Shown: piece by piece, positions 52,510 to 60,673 of the stretch
How the letters are laid out: each line of letters starts with the position of its first letter
How positions within the stretch are numbered: position 1 is the first letter of the stretch
DNA from: Halocalculus aciditolerans
GTDB taxonomy: Archaea; Halobacteriota; Halobacteria; Halobacteriales; Halobacteriaceae
Length of the DNA stretch: 64,000 nt
NCBI RefSeq assembly: GCF_014647475.1
Contig: NZ_BMPG01000003.1
Coordinates: forward strand, 62,001 to 126,000
Reading direction: 5' to 3'
Notes under the pieces: model-generated
What the model was told of the DNA's origin: nothing
Databases searched by the model: none
Seen by the model: the letters and a program-made list of their open reading frames with translations, nothing else
Position numbers and translations under genes: made by a program

Positions 52510-53145
52510 TCAGCGCTCTCTGAGCGTCCACTCGCCGTCGCGGCGTTCGAGGACGGCGTCAAAAAGCTGGGTGAGGGTGCCGACGGTCTGTTTGTCGTGG
52601 GCGTCGGGGTCGAGGTGGTAGTGGGCGACCGCGCCCTCGCGGGAGAGTTTCACCGTCATGACGTGGAGGAACTGGAAGGCGCGCTCCAAGGGGACGTGGG
52701 CGAGGAGTTCGGTGAGGGAGTCGACGCAGACGAGGAGTTCGCGGTCCTCGCCGTCGAGGCGGTTGTCGAGGAAGGTGGTGAGCGCGATACCGACCTGCGT
52801 GAGGTCGGCGGGGTCCTCGACGGCGCGGACGTCGACGGTCGAGCCGGTGCGGACGCTCGGCCCGTCGTCGGTGCCCGCGCGCGCCGCGGCGGATCGGGAG
52901 ATTTCGCCGACGGCGACGGCGAAGACGCTCTTCGGCTGGTGTTCGTGCTCCGCTCGCCACCGGACGAGGTGCTCGTCGACGCGGCCGTCCCAGGAGACGA
53001 CGACGACGTCCTCGTCACCGGGTTCGGACGCGGTCAGGAGGGCGTTGCAGGCCGTCTCGTCGTCGTCGAGGAGGAGGACGTTGGAAGCGGTGCTCGGAAC
53101 GGGGACATCGTCGCGCGAATCATCGTGGTGCTGTTCGACTCCCAG
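52510..53145 (-). CDS. DUF7504-like (RecA/KaiC-related) protein without a standard start
   Basis: The minus-strand frame encodes NVLLLDDETACNALLTA, DVVVVSWDGRVDEHLVRW, a SVFAVAVGEISRS strand, LLVCVDSLTELLAHVPLERA and FQFLHVMTVKLSREGAVAHY. This is the degenerate RecA-like fold of haloarchaeal DUF7504 proteins. The frame is open to beyond 53190 but has no ATG, GTG or TTG; the given end is a CTG. An ATG with a TAG two codons later lies at 53187 in another frame, so a one-base frameshift or a non-canonical start is likely. Confidence 0.6.
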   Translation of the reverse strand: MGVEQHHDDSRDDVPVPSTASNVLLLDDDETACNALLTASEPGDEDVVVVSWDGRVDEHLVRWRAEHEHQPKSVFAVAVGEISRSAAARAGTDDGPSVRTGSTVDVRAVEDPADLTQVGIALTTFLDNRLDGEDRELLVCVDSLTELLAHVPLERAFQFLHVMTVKLSREGAVAHYHLDPDAHDKQTVGTLTQLFDAVLERRDGEWTLRER

Positions 53146-53260
53146 CGTGAAACCCTCAGTTGCGACGTTCTTCTCACCTATCGCATATGAACGTTGTGGA
53201 GAGTTCCAGCGGGCCCCGTAGCGGGCGCGCGACCGCCGCGCGCCGAACGGCGGTCCCGGG

Positions 53261-53485
53261 CTAGAACTCGTAGTCGTCGTCGAGCGGGCGGTCGGCGGTC
53301 TCCTGCATCTCCTCGCCGTAGAAGTCGCCTTCGGCCTCCGCGCCGGCGTCCGTCTCGTAGGCGTTCAGGCCGAGCGAGAGGATCTCCTCTGCGGCCTCGT
53401 TCCGGTTCACGAACTCGCCCTGGTCGACGATACGCTCCAGTTCGACTTCGAGGTCGTCGGGGATGGTGACTTCGACTTTCGGCAT
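53261..53485 (-). CDS. Ribbon-helix-helix protein
   Basis: A 74-residue protein: MPKVEVTIPDDLEVELERIV is the strand and first helix and FVNRNEAAEEILSLGLNAYE the second helix of a CopG-type fold, followed by an acidic tail. It should bind DNA as a dimer. The ATG at 53485 is chosen because upstream residues are Arg-rich noise. Backbone gene. Confidence 0.75.
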   Translation of the reverse strand: MPKVEVTIPDDLEVELERIVDQGEFVNRNEAAEEILSLGLNAYETDAGAEAEGDFYGEEMQETADRPLDDDYEF

Positions 53486-53647
53486 TCGCCCGCACGTTCG
53501 GGCGCGCCGCGTAAGAAGGGTTCGGCCTGCAGAGCAGGGGGTGGGGGCCGGGCGGCCGCGAAAGGGGGAGGACGCGGCCACCCGTACCCGACGGGAGGCG
53601 TGCCAGCGTCAAGAACCGCCGGGTCGAATCGGCCCTCGATACGTGCG

Positions 53648-54166
53648 TCAGTCGTCGAGCCGCCGGACCATGTGGACGTGCGGGATGCCGGCTTCGTCGA
53701 ACGGCTCGCCCTCGACGGCGTAGCCGCGGCGCGCGTAGAACCCCCGGGCGTGCGTCTGCGCGTGCAGTTCGAGGACGTCGTAGCCGCCGTCGCGTGCGGC
53801 CGCTTCGACGGCGTCCATGAGCGCGTCACCCCACCCCTCGCCGCGGCGCGCCTCGCGGACGGCGACCCGCTCCACCTTCCCGACGCGCTCGCCGTCCGCG
53901 GACTCGGACTCCCGGAGGCGGGCGACGCCGATCGCCTCCGAGCGGCCGTTCCCGCCGTCATCGCTCTCGTCGATGCCGCGCTCGCCGCCGTCGCGCTCGC
54001 CGGTGCCGTTCTCGTCGTCGTAGGCGACGAAGTGGCGGGCGTCGGCGTCGTGTTCGTCGAACTCGAGCGCTTCGGGGACGTCCTGTTCCTCGACGAAGAC
54101 GGCGACGCGGACGGCACGGGCGTCCGCGAACCGCTCGTCGTCCTCGTCGACGCGGACCACGGTCAT
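53648..54166 (-). CDS. GNAT-family N-acetyltransferase (ElaA-like)
   Basis: A 172-residue GNAT protein: VRVAVFVEEQDVPEALEFDE at the N-terminus (ElaA 'R..VFV.EQ...p..E.D'), an acidic Gly-rich insertion at residues about 52-78 typical of haloarchaea, the acetyl-CoA loop VREARRGEGWGDALMDAV (R-x2-G-x-G/A) and GFYARRGYAVEGEPFDE. The substrate is unknown. Confidence 0.8.
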   Translation of the reverse strand: MTVVRVDEDDERFADARAVRVAVFVEEQDVPEALEFDEHDADARHFVAYDDENGTGERDGGERGIDESDDGGNGRSEAIGVARLRESESADGERVGKVERVAVREARRGEGWGDALMDAVEAAARDGGYDVLELHAQTHARGFYARRGYAVEGEPFDEAGIPHVHMVRRLDD

Positions 54167-54217
54167 ACCTGGAACGGGGGCGCGGGCGTGGAAAAACCGT
54201 GCGATGCGGTCGGAGGG

Positions 54218-54640
54218 TTATTCGACGTCGATGCTGTGGCCGCTCCCGGTGCCGGCTTTGGGGAGGGTCACGGTGAGCACGCCGTTCTGGTAGGTGGCGT
54301 TCGCCTCGGTCTCGTCGACGGGGCCGGGGAGGCGGACGTCGCGGACGAGGGAGCGGCGGCTTCGCTCCTTCCGGTGGTAGGTGACGTCCTCGTCCTCGTC
54401 GCGTTCGGTCTCCTCGCTGTGCGTCGCGGAGAGGCGGAGAACGCCGTCGTCGACGCTGACGCCGATGTCGTCCTTGTCGAAGCCGGGGAGGTCGGCGGTG
54501 ACCTCGTAGGCGTCGTCGGTCTCGGAGACGTCGACGCTGACGCCGCCGAGTTCGCCGAGCGAGGAGAGGTCGCGGTCGAACTGGCTGCCGAGTCGGTCGA
54601 GCGTGCGCTGCAGGTCGTCGAAGAACGGGTCTCGTGCCAT
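54218..54640 (-). CDS. Hsp20-family small heat-shock protein
   Basis: A 140-residue alpha-crystallin-domain protein. VSVDVSETDDAYEVTADLPG starts the domain, FDKDDIGVSVDDGVLRLSA and RSLVRDVRLPGPVDETEANA follow, and GVLTVTLPKA is the closing segment. It prevents aggregation of unfolded proteins. ATG 54640 is preferred; upstream in-frame residues look random. Confidence 0.9.
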   Translation of the reverse strand: MARDPFFDDLQRTLDRLGSQFDRDLSSLGELGGVSVDVSETDDAYEVTADLPGFDKDDIGVSVDDGVLRLSATHSEETERDEDEDVTYHRKERSRRSLVRDVRLPGPVDETEANATYQNGVLTVTLPKAGTGSGHSIDVE

Positions 54641-54881
54641 CACTGGCTGAGTAGGGGCGGAACCCTCAAAGGCCTTATCGCCGAACGGAGAAAAACACCG
54701 GACTGCGGCGGGTTCAGGGCGTCGGAGAACCGGGAAGAGCGGTCGGCAGTGAAGGCCGGGGGTGGTCGGTGGGGGCCGAGTGAGAGTCGCCGGAGGTAGC
54801 CGGAGAGATGAATCTGCGAGGTGGGCGCGTCGCTCCGATGAGGAACGGTCGGCGCAACAGTATTTTGTATCAGCCACAATA

Positions 54882-55589
54882 ATGTGCAGTATGGAACGCG
54901 AGTCGGCGGACGAAGGCGAGGCGGGGGACGCCCGCGTGGGTGTCGGCCTCCTCGACGAGGATATGGGGCCGAGTTCGGCGTTCGCCCACCTCTACCGCGG
55001 GGAGATACACCGGATGAAGCTCTGGCGAGAGCGCCTCGACCGCACGACGAACTGGGCGGTCGTCGTGATGGCCGCGCTCCTCACGTGGGCGTTCTCCAGC
55101 CGCACGAACCCGCACTACATCATCCTCGTCGGCGTCGCCGCCGTCACCGTCTTCCTCGTCATCGAGGCGCGGCGGTTCCGCGGCTACGACATCTGGCGGT
55201 CGCGCGTCCGCACGCTCCAGGCGAACGTCTGGGCGGTCGGTCTCGACCCGGAGCGGGACGTCGACGACCCGGACTGGCGCGAACGCCTCGGCCGCGACTA
55301 CGCGCAGCCGACCGTGAAAATCACCGCCGAAGAAGCCATCGCACACCGGCTGCGCCGCGTCTACCTCCCGCTCTTCGCCGTGCTCGGCACTTCCTGGTTC
55401 ATCCACGTCACCGCGTTCGAGATGTCGTCGTGGCCGGCGAGCGCGGCCATCGGCCCCGTCCCGGGGACGCTCGTGAGCGCGGTCGTCGTCGGGTACTACG
55501 CGCTCCTCAGCGCGGTCGCGCTCCGGCCGCGGACGTGGCACGCGCGCGACGAGCTCCGAGAAGAGGACCTGCGGAAAGACCGAGAGTGA
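54882..55589 (+). CDS. DUF2270 membrane protein
   Basis: About 235 residues with an acidic soluble start, SSAFAHLYRGEIHRMKLWRE and RLDRTTNWAVVVMAALLTWA (DUF2270 signature), and four hydrophobic segments (about residues 55-72, 78-92, 170-188, 196-215). Function unknown; widespread in haloarchaea. ATG 54882 is about 20 bases after a TATTTTG box; ATG 54891 is the alternative. Confidence 0.8.
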   Translation: MCSMERESADEGEAGDARVGVGLLDEDMGPSSAFAHLYRGEIHRMKLWRERLDRTTNWAVVVMAALLTWAFSSRTNPHYIILVGVAAVTVFLVIEARRFRGYDIWRSRVRTLQANVWAVGLDPERDVDDPDWRERLGRDYAQPTVKITAEEAIAHRLRRVYLPLFAVLGTSWFIHVTAFEMSSWPASAAIGPVPGTLVSAVVVGYYALLSAVALRPRTWHARDELREEDLRKDRE

Positions 55590-55595
55590 AGGGGG

Positions 55596-55994
55596 TTAGG
55601 CGTGTGCTTCGATCTGCGAGACGTAGGCGGTGAGGTCCGTGGTGGTGATGATGCCGATGACGTGGTTCTCGTCGTCGACGACGGGGAGGTGGTGGATGCC
55701 GACGTCGAGCATCGTCTCGGCGGCCTCGGTGATGGAGTCCCCGGCTTTCGCGGTGCGGACGCCCGTAGTCATGTATTCGGAGACCGGCGTCTGGTCTTTC
55801 GGCTGGCGTTCGGCGACGATGCGCACGAAGTCGGTCGTAGTGAGAATCCCTTCGAGTCGGCCGTCGCCGTCGACGACGACGACAGACCCGATTCCGTTGT
55901 CGAGCATCGTACGCGCCGCGTCCTCGACGAGGGTGTCGGGCTCGACGGTCGTAACCTCCGAGGACATGAGCCGCGCGACGAAGATGTCTTCCAT
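55596..55994 (-). CDS. CBS-pair protein
   Basis: A 132-residue protein made of two CBS repeats: ARLMSSEVTTVEPDTLVEDA with GIGSVVVVDGDGRLEGILTT, and YMTTGVRTAKAGDSITEAAE with GIHHLPVVDDENHVIGIITT. It probably binds adenine nucleotides and regulates a partner. Converges on the DUF2270 gene with 6 bp between stops. Confidence 0.9.
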   Translation of the reverse strand: MEDIFVARLMSSEVTTVEPDTLVEDAARTMLDNGIGSVVVVDGDGRLEGILTTTDFVRIVAERQPKDQTPVSEYMTTGVRTAKAGDSITEAAETMLDVGIHHLPVVDDENHVIGIITTTDLTAYVSQIEAHA

Positions 55995-56126
55995 ACGTCT
56001 CCTCCCTTGTTTCGGCCCGCTGTTAAGGGTTTGTACCGGGGCGGAACGTGCAGCGTCGGGATAGTCGGCTCCGAGTGGTTCTTCGGAGCCGATGGCTTCA
56101 TCACCACGGAGCGAGTATTGTAGTCT

Positions 56127-56522
56127 GTGAGCTATACTACCCGCATCACGGTGGGCGGCGCGTTCGACGACGTCGTCGAGACGACCACCGACGCGCTCGC
56201 CGACGAGGGCTTCGGCGTCCTCTGTGACATCGACGTCACGGAGAAGTTCGCGGCGAAGCTAGACGTCGATTTCCGCGACTACCGCATCCTCGGCGCGTGC
56301 AACCCCCCGCTCGCGAAAGAGGGTATCGACGCCGAACCCGCGCTCGGCGCGCTCCTCCCGTGTAACGTCGCCGTCTACGCGGACGGCGACGACGTCGTCG
56401 TGGCCGCCGTCGACCCGGAGAAGCTCGTGAGCGTCACCGAGAACCCCGACCTCGACGGCGTCTCCGAGGACGTCGCCGAACGCTTCGACCGCGTCCTCGC
56501 GACGGTCGAGGAGGCCTACTGA
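56127..56522 (+). CDS. DUF302 protein
   Basis: A 131-residue DUF302 protein: FDDVVETTTDALADEGFGVL, DIDVTEKFAAKLDVDFRDYR, ILGACNPPLAKEGIDAEPAL and LLPCNVAVYADGDDV, with a conserved Cys in GACNPP and LPCNV that could bind metal or thiol. Starts with GTG 56127. Often found with redox or sulfur genes. Confidence 0.88.
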   Translation: MSYTTRITVGGAFDDVVETTTDALADEGFGVLCDIDVTEKFAAKLDVDFRDYRILGACNPPLAKEGIDAEPALGALLPCNVAVYADGDDVVVAAVDPEKLVSVTENPDLDGVSEDVAERFDRVLATVEEAY

Positions 56523-56528
56523 CCCCCG

Positions 56529-56678
56529 ATGCCCTGGGGCGTCAACACGGAGTTCACGGAGAACGAGACCGAGGACGTCGAGGTCGACGAGGACGGCGAG
56601 CCCGTCAACCGGGGCGAGGACGGCGAAGAGACCACCGACGACTTCGACATCGACGACGCGATCTCGAACCTCGACTGA
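56529..56678 (+). CDS. Short acidic protein
   Basis: A 49-residue, extremely acidic protein (starts MPWGVNTEFTENETEDVEV, ends DFDIDDAISNLD) 6 bp after the DUF302 stop, with haloarchaeal codon use. Probably translated with it; function unknown. Confidence 0.45.
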   Translation: MPWGVNTEFTENETEDVEVDEDGEPVNRGEDGEETTDDFDIDDAISNLD

Positions 56679-56763
56679 ACGCCGGTGCCACGACCACACC
56701 GCGGCGACGTGACGTCTCGGACGCGTCCACTGCGGGGTCGTCGGGTTGAACGGGAGGTCCGAG

Positions 56764-57387
56764 TTATCGGACGGCGGTGAGCGCGAACGTCTCGACGCGT
56801 TCGTCCGCCCGCTCGACGGTGAATCCGGCGGCGGTGAGGAGGGAGTCGGCGTCGGTCGCGTCGTAGCGTTCGTCGACGGGCGGGCCGTCCACGCCGTCGC
56901 CGGCGGCGGACCAGTCGACGACGGCGAGGCGCGCGCCGTCGCGGAGGACGCGTGCGAGTTCGGCGAGGCTGTCCTCGCTCGCGAACTCGTGGAAGGTCAT
57001 CGTGGAGACCGCGCCGTCGAGGCTGGCGTCGTCGAGCGGGAGGTCGGCGACGTCGGCGGTGACGAGGTCGACGTTGTCGGGGATGCCGTTCGGCTCACGC
57101 GTCGCGTCGCGCCGCGTTCGCTCGTTCCGCTCCGACCCTCCCGACGGAGCGTGCTTCTCCCGGTACGCGTCGTGCATCACGTCCTGGACGTCGACGGCGT
57201 GGACGTGCGCGACGTGCGGGGCGACGTCGTCAGTATAAAAACCGGTGCCGGAGCCCAGGTCGGCGACGTCCCAGTCGGCTTCGGGAGCGAGCGCGCCGAG
57301 GAGCTCTTCGCGGGAACAGTAGCGGTAGCGCTCGCCGGCGTCTTCGAGCTTCGCGGCCTTCTCGGGGTCGAACGTGTGGAAACCCAT
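56764..57387 (-). CDS. SAM-dependent methyltransferase
   Basis: A 207-residue class I methyltransferase: WDVADLGSGTGFYTDDVAPH (motif I, near residue 39-58), VHAVDVQDVMHDAYREKH (acidic loop), VDLVTADVADLPLDDASLDG (motif II) and VSTMTFHEFASEDSLAELAR. The target is probably a small molecule, as in UbiE/Methyltransf_11 proteins. ATG 57387. Confidence 0.88.
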   Translation of the reverse strand: MGFHTFDPEKAAKLEDAGERYRYCSREELLGALAPEADWDVADLGSGTGFYTDDVAPHVAHVHAVDVQDVMHDAYREKHAPSGGSERNERTRRDATREPNGIPDNVDLVTADVADLPLDDASLDGAVSTMTFHEFASEDSLAELARVLRDGARLAVVDWSAAGDGVDGPPVDERYDATDADSLLTAAGFTVERADERVETFALTAVR

Positions 57388-57417
57388 AGGTGGTCTTCGA
57401 GGGGGAGGGCTATAGTG

Positions 57418-57984
57418 TTAGACGAGGAGTTGGACGTCGGCTTCGGCGAGGTCGGTGATGGCGGACGCCGCGCCGACGCCGGTGGTGACGCCGTCGTAGA
57501 AGTCGGCCTTGTCGTAGTCGAGGAGGTCGACGGTCATCTGGCAGGCCTGGAGGTCGACGCCCATCTCCAGGGAGGTCTCGACGAGCTCCTCGACGGATGC
57601 GGTGTCGTTCTCCGCGATGCGGTTCTCCATCATGCGCGTGGTCACGCGGTCCATCCCGGGGAGCGCGCCGAGGAGGTTCGGCACGGGCAGGTTCGGGTTG
57701 CCGACCGAGGAGAGCTGCAGGTGTTTCGAGCGCTCCTCGTGGAGGAGTTCGAGCCCCCAGAAGGTGTGGAAGACCGTCACTTCCCAGCCGAACGCGGCCG
57801 CGGTGCTCGCGAGGATGAGCGGCGGGTACGCCATGTCGAGCGTGCCCTTCGTCGCGATGATGCTCATCTTCTTCGTCCCGTCCTCGACCTCGTCGAGGCG
57901 GGCTTCCAGCGCCTCGATACGCGCCGCGAGCGCCTCGCGGGACGGGCGGTCGTCGTCGGGTTCTGTGTCTGAGTCGGCGCTCAT
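57418..57984 (-). CDS. DsrE/DsrF-like sulfur-relay protein
   Basis: A 188-residue protein: a coiled N-terminus (REALAARIEALEARLDEVED), then KMSIIATKGTLDMAYPPLIL, FGWEVTVFHTFWGLELLHEE and LGVDLQACQMTVDLL-type end (here MGVDLQACQMTVDLL), with the Cys that carries sulfur in DsrE-like proteins. It starts within the tusA stop (TGATG), so the two are coupled. Likely takes sulfane sulfur from TusA. Confidence 0.82.
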   Translation of the reverse strand: MSADSDTEPDDDRPSREALAARIEALEARLDEVEDGTKKMSIIATKGTLDMAYPPLILASTAAAFGWEVTVFHTFWGLELLHEERSKHLQLSSVGNPNLPVPNLLGALPGMDRVTTRMMENRIAENDTASVEELVETSLEMGVDLQACQMTVDLLDYDKADFYDGVTTGVGAASAITDLAEADVQLLV

Positions 57985-58268
57985 CACTCGGTCTTGCGGA
58001 CGTAGTGGGTGTAGATGGTACGAGTCGGTTCGTCAGACGACGAGGTGTCGCCGCCCGTCTCGTCTTCGTCTTGCGCTTCGAGTTCGACGCCGGGGGTGTT
58101 GTCGGCCCAGCCGGCGACGTCGTTCACGCTGCCGGGGTCGGTGGCGACGACTTCGAGGACGTCGCCGTCGTCGAGGTCGTCGACGGCCCGCTTGGCTTCG
58201 ACGACCGGCATCGGACAGTTGAGGCCCTTCGCGTCGAGCGTCTCGGTGGGAGTGTCTTCGAACGTCAT
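57984..58268 (-). CDS. tusA: TusA-type sulfur carrier
   Basis: A 94-residue protein with the TusA signature ETLDAKGLNCPMPVVEAKRA (residues about 9-28), where Cys of CPxP carries a persulfide, and a later acidic extension. Start ATG 58268, with GTATTATTG about 30 bases upstream as promoter and three TATTG units between box and start. First gene of a minus-strand pair with the DsrE-like gene. Confidence 0.9.
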   Translation of the reverse strand: MTFEDTPTETLDAKGLNCPMPVVEAKRAVDDLDDGDVLEVVATDPGSVNDVAGWADNTPGVELEAQDEDETGGDTSSSDEPTRTIYTHYVRKTE

Positions 58269-58473
58269 ATTGTATTGTATTGTATTGGACGCACTAAGCA
58301 ATAATACGAAGCGGGTGAAAAGCGCATCGGTCGCCACCAGACGGTTAATCCGATGTAACGGATTCGTCAGCCTCCATCCGGTTTCAGAGAGGTCTCCCCT
58401 CGCGATTCGGTATTGTGTCACTCGTGTATTTCTACCCGAACTCTTTTGGTCGACGGTCGGCTACGTGGGAGTA

Positions 58474-59634
58474 ATGACGCAGGATACGGACAGCGGCGTT
58501 CCGACCGTCACCGCGGACGCGCTCCGAGCGCGCATCGAGCGCGGCGAGGACGTCTTCGTCGTGGACGCGCGGAACGTCGACGACTACGAGGAGTGGCGCA
58601 TCGACGGCCCGACCGTCGACTCGGTGAACATCCCCTACTTCACCTTCCTCGACGACGACCTCCCCCGGGGCGTCGACGCGCTCCCCGACGACCGGCGGCT
58701 CACCGTCGTCTGCGCGAAGGGCGGCGCGAGCGAACTGGTCGTCGAGAAGCTCGCGGCCGCCGGCTACGACGCCGAACACCTCGACGGCGGCATGACGGAG
58801 TGGGCGCGCGTCTACGAGGCCAACGACGTCGACACCGGCGGGGACGTCCTCGTCCGCCAGTACCACCGGCCCTCCTCGGGCTGTCTCGCCTACCTCGTCG
58901 CGAGCGACGGCGAGGCCGCCGTCGTCGACCCGCTCCGCGCGTTCACCGAGCGCTACGTCGCCGACGCCCGCGACCTCGGCGTCTCCATCGAATACGCCGT
59001 CGACACGCACATCCACGCCGACCACGTCTCCGGCGTCCGCGACCTCGCCGCCCGAACGGGAGCGACCGTCGTCCTCCCGGAGCGCGCCGACGCGCGTGGT
59101 GTCGACTACGACGACGCCTACGAGACCGTCGCCGACGGCGACTCCCTCGCCGTCGGGACCGCCGCGCTCGACGTGCTCGCCGCGCCCGGCCACACCTCCG
59201 GGATGACCGCCTACCGCGTCGACGGCGTGCTCTTCACCGGCGACAGCCTCTTCCTCGACTCCGTCGCCCGCCCGGACTTAGAGGACGACGACCCCGACGC
59301 CGTCGCGGCCGCCGCGCGGACGCTCCACGGAACGCTCCGGTCCTTCCTCGACCGCGCCGACGACACGCTCGTCGCGCCCGCGCACGTCGGCGGCGACACC
59401 GAACCCGCCGCTGACGGGACGTACACGCGGCGGCTCGGCGACCTCGCGGCGAGCCTCGACGCGCTCTCCATGAGCGAGGACGCGTTCGTCGACTTCGTCC
59501 TCGCGGACGTCACGCCGCGCCCGGCGAACTACGCCGCCATCATCGACATCAACCTCGGGGCGCGCGACGCGTCCGCCGAGGACGCGTTCGAACTGGAACT
59601 CGGGCCGAACAACTGCGCCGTCAGCACCGAATGA
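58474..59634 (+). CDS. Rhodanese-metallo-beta-lactamase fusion (persulfide dioxygenase-type)
   Basis: A 386-residue fusion. The N-terminal rhodanese has VVDARNVDDYEEW and the active loop VVCAKGGASE; the C-terminal metallo-beta-lactamase part has VDTHIHADHVSG, AAPGHTSGM and FTGDSLFLDSV, as in ETHE1-type persulfide dioxygenases. It would turn persulfides into sulfite or thiosulfate. Divergent from tusA, 4-base overlap with the next gene. Confidence 0.9.
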   Translation: MTQDTDSGVPTVTADALRARIERGEDVFVVDARNVDDYEEWRIDGPTVDSVNIPYFTFLDDDLPRGVDALPDDRRLTVVCAKGGASELVVEKLAAAGYDAEHLDGGMTEWARVYEANDVDTGGDVLVRQYHRPSSGCLAYLVASDGEAAVVDPLRAFTERYVADARDLGVSIEYAVDTHIHADHVSGVRDLAARTGATVVLPERADARGVDYDDAYETVADGDSLAVGTAALDVLAAPGHTSGMTAYRVDGVLFTGDSLFLDSVARPDLEDDDPDAVAAAARTLHGTLRSFLDRADDTLVAPAHVGGDTEPAADGTYTRRLGDLAASLDALSMSEDAFVDFVLADVTPRPANYAAIIDINLGARDASAEDAFELELGPNNCAVSTE

Positions 59635-60122
59635 CGACACTCCCACTCGTCCTCACGCTCGACCAGCCGTTCCCGCGCGGCGTCCTCCCCTACCTCCTCG
59701 GCGGCGTCCTCATCGGGCTCGGCGTCTCCGTCATCTATCTCGCCACCGGCATCATCGCGGGCGCGAGCACCTTCCTCGAAACGACGCTCTCCTACGCCTC
59801 CGGCGTCTCGCGGCTGAACCAGCCGAAGTACCTCGCCTCTCGCGACTGGCGCGTGCTCTTCACGCTCGGCATGGTCGGCGGCGCGGCCGCCTACACGCTC
59901 GCGTTCGCCGACCCCTGGACCACGCAGGTCCAGCCGTGGCGGCTCCTCGGCGGCGGCGTCCTCGTCGGCGTCGGGACCCGCCTCGGGAAGGGCTGTACGA
60001 GCGGCCACGGCGTCTGCGGCATCGGCTCGCTCTCCGAGACCAGCATCGTCAACGTGGCGACGTTCATGGCGTTCGCCGTCGGCACCGCGCTCCTCGTCGC
60101 CGCCGTCGGGGTGACTCCGTAA
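59631..60122 (+). CDS. YeeE/YedE transporter half 1
   Basis: A 163-residue membrane protein with four or five hydrophobic helices and the signature LGKGCTSGHGVCGIGSLSET, whose two Cys are used by YeeE proteins to pass thiosulfate. It is split from the next gene, as often seen. Overlaps neighbours on both sides. Confidence 0.9.
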   Translation: MTTLPLVLTLDQPFPRGVLPYLLGGVLIGLGVSVIYLATGIIAGASTFLETTLSYASGVSRLNQPKYLASRDWRVLFTLGMVGGAAAYTLAFADPWTTQVQPWRLLGGGVLVGVGTRLGKGCTSGHGVCGIGSLSETSIVNVATFMAFAVGTALLVAAVGVTP

Positions 60123-60604
60123 TGACCCGAGAACCACCCGCGAGCGACCCCGGGAAAGACGGGCAGGGCGCGCTCTTCAACCTCGTCGTCCTCCTCGGCG
60201 GCGGCACCTTCGGCGTCGGCCTCGCCGTCTCCGGGATGGCGAAACCCGAAGTAGTATTGGACTTCCTCCAGCTCGACGACCTCGGCCTGCTCTTCGTGAT
60301 GGGGGGCGCGGCGGGCGTGACGATGCTCGTCTTCGCCGTCGCCACTCGCTATCTCGGGAGCGCGCCGCTCACCGGGCGGCGATACACGAAGCGAGTGAAG
60401 TCGATGGACCGGAACGTCCTCGTCGGCGGCGCGATATTCGGCGTCGGCTGGGGCGTCTCGGGCATCTGCCCCGGCGCGGCGTACGCCAGCGTCGGCCTCG
60501 GGAACTGGCCCATCCTCTGGGCCATCCTGGGGATGTTCGTCGGCGCGTACGCCCAGGCCTACTGGCGCTCCCGCGGGTCAGCCTCGGCGAGCGCGAGCGA
60601 CTGA
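60122..60604 (+). CDS. YeeE/YedE transporter half 2
   Basis: A 160-residue membrane protein completing the transporter: FNLVVLLGGGTFGVGLAVSG, AVATRYLGSAPLTGRRY and GVGWGVSGICPGAAYASVGL with its conserved Cys. The ATG shares one base with the previous stop, so the halves are made together. Confidence 0.9.
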   Translation: MTREPPASDPGKDGQGALFNLVVLLGGGTFGVGLAVSGMAKPEVVLDFLQLDDLGLLFVMGGAAGVTMLVFAVATRYLGSAPLTGRRYTKRVKSMDRNVLVGGAIFGVGWGVSGICPGAAYASVGLGNWPILWAILGMFVGAYAQAYWRSRGSASASASD

Positions 60605-60673
60605 CGGACTGACGACTCGGCCCACGAGAGCCGAGCACCCGGTGAGCGCGCCGTCTCCGTCTCGCTCCCGTGC

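Noticed and set aside
52656-53018. 120-codon minus-strand frame in the DUF7504 region
   Set aside because: Ser/Thr/Pro-rich shadow; the neighbouring frame encodes the RecA-like sequence.
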